Of a DNA stretch of 64,000 nucleotides, positions 48,916 through 62,900 are shown one piece after another. Made by a program: the position numbers and the translations under genes. This DNA comes from Lophius americanus (taxonomy: Eukaryota; Chordata; Actinopteri; Lophiiformes; Lophiidae), in contig JBBDHG010000053.1 of the NCBI GenBank assembly GCA_037951165.1, forward strand, positions 430,501 to 494,500, given 5' to 3'. Numbering within the stretch: the first letter of the stretch is position 1; each line of letters opens with the position of its first letter. Below the pieces are notes generated by a model, which searched no databases, was not told the DNA's origin, and worked only from the letters and a program-made list of their open reading frames with translations.

Positions 48916-50820
48916 ATGGGCGCTGGTCCGAGCGCAGAGCCAGAAAGGGAGCCTCTTCTGACGCCTTCTAATCAGGAGATTTACCATCATCCAGTGAGCG
49001 GCAGAGTGTATGCGAGAAGATGGCTGGTGCTCATCCTGTTCTCTTCGCTGGCACTGCTGCAGGGGATGGCGTGGAACTTCTGGGGTCCCATCCAGAACTC
49101 GGCCATTCGCGCTTACGGCTTCACCAAGTCGGACATCGCTATTTTGGTGCTGTGGGGCTCGGTGGGTTACATCCCGTGGCTGCTATTTATGTGGTTAATG
49201 GACAAAAAAGGTGAGCTGTTCGAAAATGGTACACCGTGTCCTATCATGAACCCATTGACTTCTATCAAGTCTTTCTCCCACAGAACCTCTAAAAGAATGT
49301 AACTTTGTCGAGTTCCAGTCACCTGTCAGATTGTTGTTAATAGTGTGCGCCTGTCACGTGACCGGTCTGCTCCTTATCAAGGTGGATGACCTCCTGCTGT
49401 AGATGGGCTTCAAAAATGTTCCTTTCTGCTATCAGCAGTGTAATGGAACAAATACATTTAGATTCAATGACCTGGATCCAATTTAGATTTCTGTAGTTAT
49501 TATTTACTTTATATATGCCCTAAGAAAATATGCTCTTGTGTTAAAAAGAAAATAACTTACCCCGAAGGGGTTAAAATGAGTCATATTAAATTATGATTGG
49601 AGCCACATATGCTTATGTGTTTTTTTTATTGAGTAAAAACACATTTGCTACTAGGGTAATCCAACAATTGTTGGCTAGAATTCTGAAAACTAGCTACTAC
49701 TACATAATAGACGTTAAACATGACTTAAAATGCAGAATTTTAAGCATTTTGTGCTGATCATGAGCAACAAAAAGACATTTATTGAAGATAAAAACTCACT
49801 TAAAGTGAGTGTTTTTTTGTCTTCATTGAGCTGACTTAAAAAACATAATCCTCATCGGTTTAAAAACCCGGTGCTTGGACATTGTGAAGGTCTGCTTTTG
49901 CCGCTGAAACAGCTTTGTGATGTCCTGACACATTTCTACCAGGGCCTGCATTAATATCTGGAGATGCTCTGACTCGGTCTTCTAGCATCATAATTTGTCT
50001 CTCAGATTCTTACACTTGCCCATTTTCTCACATCCAAAAAATCCCCTAAACATGAAAAAGTATTTAACGACGTGTTTTTTTTTTCTGGCTTCTTGGAATT
50101 CCTGTTTTTCAGTGTAGTGACGTGTTTAACTCATTTTTCACGCAGCAACATTTCAGAGTAACAAAATCCCCATATTTAAGGATTTGCCGCTTCCTCCTTT
50201 CATGATTTTAATCATTTGAATTTATTTGGTGCAGGTCCTGCAGGTCAAAAGCTCCCTGCAGGACCGTTTCTTTTGTTTTATTTATTCAATTTATATATCT
50301 TATTATTGCCACTATTTGCATCTTTTGCCTGTAAAATAACATCAAATTGTTTTCTGGTAAAATTACCAATTACCCCTATAAACCTACGAACAGACACAAA
50401 CTTTCTTTGTTTGTAGCAGCATCTTTATTCAAGGTTAGAATAAATAAACAGGAAAAATGACAAAGGAAGAATAAGCAAAAGAAATAAAATAAAGTTGAAC
50501 AGAGTGAAATCTGAGGGCTTAAGATGAGGGTTAAGTCTATCATAAATAACCATTAAGAAGATCCGTTACAAAGGCGGTGAGTGACATGATGTGTTATGTT
50601 AAAGCGCTGTGCTGCTGTGAGAGAAAGTCCAATATGAATAATTAACAACAGATGTTATGTAGAAAACAATGTACAAAAAGTGCAAAACTGTAGCTAAATA
50701 CAATAAAAATGAGCTAGAAGATATTACAGGAAGAAGAAATTACAGGAAATGAACCAATCTGTATAGAAATGATATAGACCAAGTGCTTATGAGACAGATA
50801 TGTATAAAGGAAATGTGCTA

Positions 50821-50854
<34 letters not shown>

Positions 50855-53800
50855 TAGTACTGTGACCTTATTTTCTGTCAGTTTGTGACTTCCTCAATTT
50901 GAGATACTGTAATGAGTGAATTTCCCTCGCCGGCATTCTCATAGTCTTATCTTATTTAATGTTTGATAAAGCAGATTAAGTTGAAATAGGGTAAAAGTGA
51001 GATGTAAATGAACTTCCTCTCTATCAACTACAAAAAAGTAAAGACCTGTTTTCATAGTATTGCATTGAGATTAATATCTTCAATTTACGCTCTGAATCTG
51101 GGAATAAGCTTTTTACTGAAGTTGACAAACAACCTCTTATTTATAGATTAGTGAAATTAAAAGGTAATACTCAATTAAAGTACAAAAATTAGACTGACGT
51201 GTAACATTTGAGTATTTTAACCCTAACAAAAATCGTCAATCCTCTAATCCTAACCCATAATTAAGAAGCAGGGAGGTGCAAATATTCCTCAGTATTTACT
51301 CAACCATTTAGTAAAAATGAAAAAGTGACGATTAGAATGAAAGAATCGGTCAGTTTTGGTTTGAAAATCAACCTTTTCTTTTGAGGACGTCACCTGTTCT
51401 CCTTCAGAATGTTCAAAACAAGTGTTGTTGGGTTTTTTTTTTTAGCATTCCACATCTCCCATTCTTTTGTTGCACCTGCCGCAAATTGTTTAACACATGA
51501 ACTCTGGGCCGACACTTAGAGCCAAATATTCCCCCGTATGTTTTTGGACCGTGGGAGGAAACGGTGGTACCGCGAGGAAACACATGGTGGACATGCAAGT
51601 TCTACTAAAGTCGGGACCCAACCCATGTAGATGGATTTTTGACAACACCAGAACCTTCAGTGGAAAGCAACCTTGAAAAAGTTAAAACCATAGATTTATA
51701 AAACTCTGCTTTTAAGGACACGTAGAACTGCTTCGGACCGGTTTTGCGGTGTCAGAATCAGAGGTGCCAGTGCAGAATAGGAAACGCCCTTTGGGTTTAA
51801 AGGGTTCTCTGTTTGGAAGGAGTTCATGCTCACGCTCTTCAAGCATCAGAACTTTTTACGAGGAGACTTTGCCTGCAGGAGATCTCTTGAGCTGACTCAA
51901 CCAGTTTTCTCTGCATCACCTGACTGACTAGTGCTTCGTTCTAGGACTTGGTTGTCAGGTGACTAAAACAGTAACAGCTGCATCATAGTTACCGGGCTGC
52001 TGATGGAAAGCCTCAAGCAGAACCTTCCGTGTCAACAAATTACCCAACTCCTCCTGTGACCCTGATTCATCAGATTCTGGTTTTGTGCGAGTGACTCCTC
52101 GTAAACATCACACCTCCTGCTCTCACGAGTGACTGGTAGACGATGAAGAGTGTACATAAGACGAGTTGTAACGTCGCAATTTTCCTGGCCGATTCCGATT
52201 ATTCTTCTGTCCTTTACAGTTTAAAAATCATAATGAGTGATGTGTTTTAAGTGCTCTTATTTTGAAGGATTACAGTGGAAGTGACGAGGCTGGTCGGCCT
52301 TGTGTTTGTGTTCTGACCTGTTAAATTAAATGAATTTACCTGCCGGGCGTTTCTTAAACCGATTGTATCACATTTCGAGGTGGAAATCAAACTTTATACG
52401 CCTCGTTCAGCCCGTTATCTGTTCTATGTTTGCTCTGTTCAGGGACTTCAGGGCTTGTGGCTGACTCTGAGCTCCGGCTAGCTTTAGCCGCTCTGCTAAC
52501 GTTAGCTTCTAAACTTGCTATGTTCCTCGGGGTGAGTAAATTTGAAGCGTGTGATTAAGTTTGTTGTGCCGAATGCTTTCGGGCGTGTTCTGTCTCTGAG
52601 CTCCCGCTAGCTTTAGCCGCTCTGCTAACATTAGCGTAACTAGCTTGATTCCTCGGGGTGATTAAATTTGAAGTATGTGATTAAGTTTGTCGGGGTTGAA
52701 GAAATGCCGTGTGCTTTCAACCGGCCCGCAAGTGAAGCTGGTCGGCCCATTGCCGATTCCGTCAAACTAGGTCAAACTGGGCCTCCCGGCGCCGATCCAT
52801 CGGTGCACCTCCGTATATACGGTGAATTATTGCAGCTGTAGATTTCCCTCCATAGCCGTAAACTTGAATATGCTGGACTTTAGAGGCGGCCTGCTGCTGC
52901 TGCTGGTTCTGTTCTGCACACACACATTGTGTTGAGCTACAAACCATCCAAATATTACAACCGGTCCAGACTGATGTCTCTGTTTAACACACACACACCC
53001 TCTGCTCCATTGTTCCCGGCAGGGAAACGATCGGCTTCCCCCTCGACGTTTTTTTCCCCCCTCTTCTCAAACGTACGAACCGTCGATGATGTCAACTCAT
53101 AGCCGCCATTGTACGAAAAAAGCCAGCCGTACGTGACGTGTCACGTGACGTGTCAGGGATTAGCGAGCTTACATAATGTGTTTAGGATGTGAGATTCAGC
53201 ATGTCGAGGGAATGCTGGTGCCGGAGAATGTGTCCGGGAATAAAGGGCTATTCCACCTGTTTTTGATAAGAGCAAAAAGCAGCAGCTGTATTCAGGGTTA
53301 GGATAAAGAAACACATGACAAGGGGAACATAAGCAAAACAAAATGAGCTTAAAGTTGAATAGAATGAAATCTGAATACTAAAAGTTAAGGCTAAGTCTAT
53401 GATATATAACCATAAAGAGAATCCAAATGCTGTATTTCTATTATTCTCTTCTCTCAAAGTAACTAAATGCCAAGAAAGGCTAAAAAAAAGAAAAGAAAAA
53501 AGAAAGACTGTAGGGGCATAAAACAGGAGGAAAGATATAATGTTAACTTTATGATATAGTTATAATAGAGATGTAGAAAAATACAGATGGTAGTAGGATA
53601 AAATGAGAGAGAAAGAAAGTGGCGAATAATCATTAAAGATCCGTTAAGAGTAGCATAAAAGAAACATAAAATCAAGTAATGCAGTCATGCGAAAAAGCAA
53701 GAGCGCTGAGTTTAATGTCTCTGGTAAAAGTCAGTTGAATGCTAGATATCTTTCTTTGAAGAACATTCAGTGAAGCTGCTCCCGCTCTGATATCTATTGT

Positions 53801-56800
53801 TAACGTTTTCACTGATTTTTGGCCGTTTTTGGGCGACATAATTGTCTTCAGTCTTTGAAAAATGTCCTGGTTTAAACTTCAACAAAAAAAAAAAAAACCC
53901 CAAAAAAACCCCTAGAGATATTCAACTCACACTAATATAAAAAATTACATCAACTTTATTTATAAGCACATTTAAAAAACAACAGACGTCCAAAGTGCTG
54001 TCCAGGCAATAAAAACATAGGCGCATGATTAAAACACAATGTTCACATCAAAGGAAAGCAGTAAGACCGGAAAGAATTATTAGACCGAAATTAGTCTTAA
54101 GGTGAGATTTAAAAAACCCCAGAGTGGGGGCTGCCCTCACATTAGGGGGCAACTCTTTCCACAGTTTAGGGGCTGCAACAGAGAAAGCTCGGTCGCCCCT
54201 CGTTTTCAGATTTGATTTAGGGACGACTAGAGACAACTGGTCAGCTGACTTCAGTGACCTCGACGGAGTTTACGCCTCTAAGAGGTCGGGAATGTACGTG
54301 GGTGTCGACCCATTTAAGGATTTAAAAACAAACAATGAAACCTTAAAATCAATCCTAAAACGTTCTGGTAGCCGGTGAAGGGAGGCCAGAATGGGGGAGA
54401 TGTGCTCTCGCCTGTGTTAGCCTGTTAAAAGCCGAGCGGTGGTATTTTGAACCGACTGTGGTCGTGAGAGGGAGGTCTGGTTCACGCCAGAGTAAAGTGC
54501 ATTACAGTCGTCAGAAGGGTTGTAATAAAAGTATGAATAAGCTTTTCAAAATCATTAAGGGTATAAAGGTTGCCTTAGATAAAAGCCTCAACTGATAAAA
54601 ACCGGATTAAACCACAGAGTTCATCTGTTTATCAAGTTATTCACTGTCCATTTTGAGGCCAAGGTTTGAAACAGTAGATTTTTAAAAACGTCTGCAGGGA
54701 GCCCAGGTCCATAGCAGAGGCATCGATGGTACCGCTATCATCTGCATAGAAATGGTAAGAGATGCCATTTTTCCTTAAAATCAACCCTTTGGGCAGCAAA
54801 TACAATGAAAAAAGGAACTATTCATAATCAGGGCCTATTATTATTTCAGAGCAGATTCTCTGCTTTTGTACTACTTTTCTGATGTGGAATAGTTTTACGT
54901 TGGTTGTTCCATTCAGAGACTCTTAAATGGTGTGTAATAACAGTGTTATAGACGTAGTAATTACCGAATGGGGTGTAATAACAGTGTTATAGACGTTGTA
55001 ATTACCGAATGGGGTGTAATAACAGTGTTATAAACGTTGTAATTACTGAATGGGGTGTAATAACAGTGTTATAGACGCTGGAATTACCGAACAGTGTATA
55101 ATAACAGTGTTATAGACGCTGGAATTACCGAATGGTTTGTAATAACAGTGCTATAGGCGTTGGAATTACCGAACGGGGTGTGATAACAGTGTTATAGACG
55201 CTGGAATTACCGAATGGGGTGTAATAACAGTGTTATAGACGCTGGAATTACCGAACGGGGTGTAATAACAGTGTTATAGACGCTGGAATTACCGAACGGT
55301 GTGTAATAACAGTGTTATAGACGCTGGAATTACCGAACGGCGTGTAATAACAGTGTTATACACATTGGAAATACCGTACGGCGTGTAATAACAGTGTTAT
55401 AGACATTGGAAATACCGAACGGGGTGTAATAACAGTGTTATAGACATTGGAAATACCGAACGGGGTGTAATAACAGTGTTATAGACATTGGAAATACAGA
55501 ACGGGGTGTAATAACAGTGTTATAGACATTGGAAATACCGAACGGGGTGTAATAACAGTGTTATAGACATTGGAATAACAGAATGGCCTGTAATAACAGT
55601 GTTATAGACATTGGAATAAAGGAATGGCATGTAATAACAGTGTTATAATAGTATGCTGACGTCCCCCTGTGTTTGGAGACTCGTAACCATGTCTACGACA
55701 TCTAGATTCAACAAATGTCAGCTGACGCTTATAGACCAGATTAGGGAAGAAGAGAGAGTTTCCTCATACGGACGTCATGTGGGGGAAACTGAGAATAGAC
55801 ACTTCCAAGTTTAGTGAAAAGGGTGACTCGTCTGGTCTAATGCCGTCACACAGGCAGCACCAGGCAGGGAAAGTGTCCACCTCATCCATGTACTGAGATG
55901 GACCTGAGGCTGTGAGCAGCGCCAAAAATTACCTTCAAAATTAATCTGGATTTGAATTAATAAGAAAAGAGTTTCAACAGGAAATTAATCTTATAATGAA
56001 CTTCATGACGGGAGGATTTATGGTACAAGGGAGTGAATTAACTTTAATCAGGTGCAAATAATTAACTGGAAAACTGTGTAGGTCTTTTTAAACGCGGTGT
56101 AAATGAAGCCAGTTTACAAAAGAAGTAGTCTGAAGCTATTTCTGTAATCCATAGAAAATGTGAGCTTCTTATCAGGAGTGATATTTTGTTTTCATATCAC
56201 CACCTTCAAAATAGTGTGTGCTGCATTTTAAAAGTACTTTGGAGCTGGTTTTGATTACAGATTTAAAACAACATCCTCCTCTCTCGACCTATACACCAAT
56301 CAGCCATAACATTAACACCACCCGCCTTATAATGTATAGATGTCAGTTTGGCATCAGAGCAGCTTCTCTGTGGGATTAGATACACGGTCTAACCTTCAAT
56401 CTCCACGTGAGTCAATGAGCCTCGCACACCCGTGACCGTTTGTGTGGTTCACAAGCTGTCTGTCTTGGGACTGGTACAAACCGCAGTAGACCAGGAACGC
56501 CCAACAAATCATGCAGTTTTGGAGATGCTCTGACAACTAGCCATCATGATTTGACCCTTGTCAGAGTTTAAGATCCTTACAGTTCTTTTTAGAGGCATTT
56601 CCTCAATTTTTTCTGCGTCCACCATATCAACTTAGATGACAGAAAAAGTCCAATCCAATCCTAATATATTTCACCCGCTCACAGGTACCATTCTAAAAAG
56701 TAATTATTTTTTTCCCTTACATATCATTTTTCAATATTTTTAATTTTTTTTTAATTTTGTATTTTTTTAAATCCTTTATTTTTATGTTCAATCTAATTTT

Positions 56801-56836
56801 TATTTTATTTAATTTTTTTAATTTTTAAAATCTTTT

Positions 56837-56912
<76 letters not shown>

Positions 56913-59900
56913 GTACAAATGTCCATTCTTAATACCATTATTTTTGATTGGGAGAGAACATGATGATTATTTATTTAATATTCTCTCTCCTCCTTCTTTC
57001 TTCCTGCCTCGTGTTTTCCAGGTTTGCGGTCGTCCCTCCTCCTCTCGGCGTTCTTCATGCTGCTGGGAGCGGTGCTGAAGAGCATCCCACTGACAGAACT
57101 GCGCTTCAGACGATGGTAAGACTCCTCTGGTGGCAGAAGGTTCGAGGGGGGGGGGGTAGTTCCTGATTCCCCCTATCACATTTTGGACTGGATGCAGAGA
57201 ATAACCCGTGATCTTCAGGGCAGTCATAAGACTTCCATTATTCCCATAATTTGATTTATTAGAAGAACTTTTCTAACCGACTAAGAAAGCCAAACGGGAC
57301 ATCCATTTATGAAAAAAAATAGCCGGTGGCCAAAACTGGAGCCCGGCTCCCTCTGATGAGCTGACCCAGATTATTGTTGACCTCTTATTATAAGATCAAT
57401 AGAAGAAAAGCTGAAACTATTCTATTATTTAGTTTTATTCTTTTTTTAAACACGACTGCGTAGTTTAACTTAAGGGAGGGAGGGTTTGATGCTGTTCGTC
57501 ATAAGATATGACATGAACTAACCTTTCTCGGTATACGGCGTCTTTCTCTTGTACTCTAAAAAACATATATATATAAAAATATATACAGTATATATAGTAT
57601 AAATGAGAAAAATCTAAATGAATTTTCTTAATTATGATGCATGTAAAATACATGTCTACATTCGTTTCACTCTCTCCCCTCTGTCATAGATGTGTTTATA
57701 CCTGAAGGTCTGTGTGTTTGTTTGATTGGGGGCGGGGCTTAGCTCCTCCATATGCACAGAGCAGACAGGTAAGAGTGCCTCCTTGCAAATTCTTGCACTT
57801 ACACTCTTTTTCTCTACTATTTAGCAGCAACACATCCTGCAAAATAAATGTTTAGTTCTATTCACTAAATATCAGCATGTTAGCGTTATATTATATTTGA
57901 TAATTATGTTCCCAAAAAGTCAGAGTTATCACGGGATCGCCGCCGCTTCTGCAGATCCTTCGTGTTACGCGATAGGCCAAAAACTGTTTCATGGATCATT
58001 TTTTGAAATTTTAAACTCCTGCAGAATTTAGTGAGAGGTAGAGCTGGATAGATTTTGGTGACGGTCAGCTGCATATTTCCACCACTAGGGGAGCTATAAT
58101 TCCAAAACCACAGTAGACCATTTTTCAAAAAACATCGGTCCAATTGAGTCCAAATTAGTTGCATATTAATTGACTCCAAGACATAACTCTTGTACATAAT
58201 GTATTTTCCTCTAATAGTTCATATTTCACTCAATAGGGGGAGCTTTTTTTGTGTGCAGAAAACACTGTTATTCCATCATAACTTCCTATCCGTTGGTCCG
58301 ATTTAGTCCAGATTTGGTCAGGGAGCTCTATCTGGTTCAGCAGCCAGACAACAGGATTGTGATTCCTCTCTGTTTGTGTCTTTGCTTCCCAGTGCCCTCC
58401 ATTATGAGACAATTCACAGTGAAACCCTCATTAGAGGGAGAAAAGAAAAAGAGAAATCCCTTTATTCCTCGTGTTTCATTCTCAGTTTGACTCATGGGCT
58501 CAGTGTTCCCCTTTCAGGCGGTGCGAGAGTTCAGAGAAGGTCATTTGAGTCAGTGTGTAATGTGCGCTTTAAAATGATAATTTAACACAATATTGAGAAT
58601 ACTGAGCGGTAATCTGCCTAATGGTTCCCACCGAGCGTTCCCACGCGTTTTTTGTCGCCGCCTCTCACCTAAATCCATCAATACATGCTTACAGGCGCTC
58701 GTAGATCAGACGATAGACGTGTTTTTGGATCATGTTCAAGTCTCCTGTCTCCGGCTGTTGACCTCCTAAAGATCACCACATTACATAAAACCATGACAAG
58801 AGTCTTGGCTGCATTTGTCAGTGCTAACATTTACATTTCTCCCACGACTTCTCCTCTTAAAGTGAAACAGAATCAAATAGAACCCGAGCCGTAAATACAG
58901 AAGAAAGATCTTCCTCTTTATCGCTCGGTTGTAAAACTGATGATTCACCGATGCGTCCTCCCAGCGCCCTCAAAGTCTCACTCTTCCTGTAGGAACCACG
59001 TGTCACTTCCTCTCGCTCGGTTCAGACCGGACCGATAAATAGTTCTGAGCGCTGGAGAAATATGACCCTCTGCAGGCCCGCTCTAATACTGTCACAGGGA
59101 TGTTTGTCTTGTGTTCTTCAACCCGACCTGCCACCTCCATCAGGACGCTGGAACTAGTTTATGGACTTCAGCTTCAAGAGGAGTCATGAGGAGCTAACCG
59201 CCATCCCAGGGGCGAGGAGGTGAATGGAGGACAGAAAAGGAAATGACGCTGTTGTCAGCAGGGGTGCATCCCCAAAAGCCCCCACTCCCATGTTTTGTCC
59301 CGGAAATTCCCCTTGATTGAACTCCTCGAATTAAATGTGAAAACTATGTTGGAAAAACTTGATCGATATGCAACAATTTTGGACGAACTCAGACCATCGG
59401 TTTAGAGATTAATGGCCTTAAAGCTTTTGGCGACGAAGCTTACTCTGCTGTTTTTTTTTACAGTTCCAGAAAGATGAAAGGTGGTTGAAATACAACAATA
59501 TAACAACTAGAATGTTTTAATCACAGATTTGTAGGCTTGAATAAATAGTGCCTCCCACTCCTGTTAGCACATAAACCCCCCTGAGCACCATCTGGGTCTG
59601 GGTCTGTCATACAGAACCACCTGCTGAGGGCCAGATTTAAAAGAATGCAGAAATGTAAATGTACATATCTCTTTACAGGTTGGTCCTTTTCCCCCATTGC
59701 ATTATGGGGACAACCCTTCAGACCCCTTGACCTTCAGACTTTAAAATGAGTTATTCAAAGTGGACCCATAAGATCACAGAGTTGAAGCCAAGGTAACCCA
59801 GGAATGCGCTGGTTTGGACACATTTCCGTTAATTTGCATATAAAATAGAACGGGTCAGAGTTCTGGAGGCGGCGTTTTATTGCATGACAATGAATTATTA

Positions 59901-62900
59901 CAGTAACCTTCAGGCGGGTGGAGTCCTCCAGCTCCAGGAGGCACCAGTAGGTGTCAGTCTTTGACTTGGAGATGAGAGCTGGAGGCTGAGAAGATGACCT
60001 TAGAGAGGGGAGGAGACCTCACAAAGAAGTTTTCAGCCGGGCTGGCCCCGCTGTGCATCGGAGAGTGCGATCAAACACACTCGAAGTTCCTGCTCCTCCC
60101 GATCAGAGGAGAACTGGAGACTTTCATCCAGGTTTAGAAGTTCCCTTGAAAGCCCTCCTGTAGATCTGTCTTTATTCCTCGCTCTGTTTAATCTTTAATT
60201 TGAGGTTATTTCCTTTTTCTTCCTTCCTCACATAAACCGCCTTTTTTTGTTTGTTTGTTTTGCGCTCCAAAGAACCGTCCCCGGAAAATCAAAGGCAGCC
60301 ACGAAGGTTGAGGTTCCTCTCTCTCTCTGTTCATGAACAGGATCTTCTGTAGTTTCTCCTGAAACAGGACCGGCCGCCTGTTTTGTGGGGTTCGGATCAG
60401 TGAGACGGGAGGCGCTGACATCGGCGGGCGCTGATTAGATCTCGCTGCGATTGGGGCTCCTCTCGAGATAATCAAAGCCGGGACATTTTTTTCAGCCTCT
60501 TCATTCTCTGGTGGTTTCACTCTCCTCTACCTCTTTTGGCCCGTCTCTCTGGCGCATTTCGGTACCGAGCCGCTGTTTGATTAGTAAGTGCGAATCAGTT
60601 GGATTTCAGACTCACTCAGATACTGACGTCTGATTGGCCGGGAGAACACACTGTGGGTCCTGGTTCTGTCGCTCTGGCCGTTTCTAGGATGTCATATACC
60701 AGACAGGATGGACCCGGCACCCTGTCTGATAGCAGGAGTGGGTCTGGCAGAACAGAAGCGGCGTGATGCCGGCGCCTTTGTCTCACTTCTTTTAGACAGG
60801 CTTCATCAATACTGATTAACGGAGTCATCTTGTTGGAAGAAGAAGAAGAAGCTGCTTTATTTGTTTCTCCAGTAACAATGGAGCGGCTCAAAGTGACCGA
60901 TCGTCCTGACATTACTCACCATCCCTCCTCATCACCATCCCTCCTCTTCACCATCCCTCCTCATCACCATCCCTCCTCTTCATCTGTAAGATGAAGGCAT
61001 TACTATTCGTCACATCCTTCCTCAGAGCTGATGACCAGAACACAAATTTCCCGTTTGTTAGCTCACATTATTAGTCCTGTTTATTCAGATAGACGGTCTA
61101 TAAACTCTTTTATTGTTTGTTTTGAAGGCCTTTATTGTCATACAACAATTTACTGACTGTACTTCAGATGTACAGATACGCACAACCAGCGCGAGCGACC
61201 ACGGCTCCAAACATCTCAGGAGTAAACCAGAAAACACAAAGCTCGGCATTTTTACACCAGTAAGGACAAAGTAAGGCATTTCTTCAAACCTGGAAGCTTT
61301 CGGCACAACAAACGTAATCACGCGCTTCACTTTTAATCCCCAACAGAACATAGAAAGTTTAGCGGAGTCGATTCATATGAACCAAATTTGGGCTAAATCG
61401 GATCAACGGTTCAGATATCTGGGCATAAAAACTTTTGAGTGTTGAGTCAAGATCCGGCCGAGGTTTCTGCCTGTTAAAAGACGTCTGTCTTCCCACCGAG
61501 TCCCTGCTCATGAACTGAACATGAACTGCTGGGTCCCTGAAGAATAAAAAGAGAACAGTCTAGAGTCTAGACCTTATCTTTTTTGGAAAGTTCCTTTTGT
61601 TGTGATTTGGTGTAATTCAAATAAAACTGACATGACTAGGATTCACACGCTTCAGCGGAAGAACCTCCGTGGGAAAAGAACATAGAGACTTCACTTAAAT
61701 GTTTGTTTTTTTACCACATTCATTTGCTAAAATGTTTCCGTCCGTTTAAAAAAAACAGCAACGAAGAGTCAACAACGTTGTGACAACAACGAAAATTGCA
61801 AAATTGGAGGAGCTGGAATGAAATGGCGAGTGAATAAAAACAGCAAGGATAGAAGAAATGTCTGTTTGGCATTGAATACATCCTAAAATGTGAATTTCTA
61901 CTTTCACTCAATATGTTTCTCCTTCTGCTGTGCTTCTAAGAAGATATTGTAAGTTGGTTGAGTTATGAATACAAGGGTTTATACGATGTTACGGCTCCCT
62001 TTTGACCGTCGCGACCGAATCAGCAGGAGCTCCGAAAAAAATGTGCACAAATACATGAACTGTAAAAAAGAAAAAAAAAAGCTTTTGTATTTATGGAAAG
62101 ATACTGGCAGCTGGGTTTACTGGAGAAAAATACTTTCTAACCCATAAAATTCGACATCCCTTTCTTTCCAAATTGGCATTACCACACTGTTAAAAAGTGT
62201 TAATTCCCCCCATTGTATTTGCATGGAATGGTTGCTCACACAGACATTGAATAAAAGTTGACACTAAGAAAAAACAACATTGTTTCACTTTAAAAACCAG
62301 TCATTTAATTTAATTTAATTTAATTTAATTTCCATTGATTCTACTAAAATCTTACCATTTTTATTTGTTTCGTCTCTAACTTTAAAATACAGTTCATCAG
62401 CCTAAAATGTCAATTTGCAAATTTTACAAAAAATGTACAATTATTTCAGCGTATTATCACCTGAAAAATCACATTTTACGACATAATTCTGTAAATTAAA
62501 CAATTATTGTTTTTTCTATTCACATTTTTTTTTTAATATCATGATTTTACAGAACCTGTTAATTCCACAGACCTTCTTCTTTTTCTTAACGGCGTATGTC
62601 ATGAATTCAGAACTGCTCTGTCCGTATTCATGAACCGTTCGAGGGAAACGGCCCTCGGAGAGAAACGGTTCATGAGTGTAACGGAAGTTGTTTCGATCGC
62701 TATACTCACCTATTTTTCCTGCTTCCAGCAAATCGACATCAAGTCCAAATTGTTCACATGCTGCCTAATAGATCCCGCCCACTCACAGGTGCCAGTGAAG
62801 TGTTATCCTGACTTCACCTGATCAGTGGTTATAATGTTATGGCTGATCAGTGTATGCCATAGTTATTGTTCTAATTCATGCCGTTTTCATTTTGTTAAAT

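Noticed and set aside
54925..55648. CRISPR-like or iteron array
   Set aside because: Head-to-tail 41-bp units without unique spacers; eukaryotic minisatellite.
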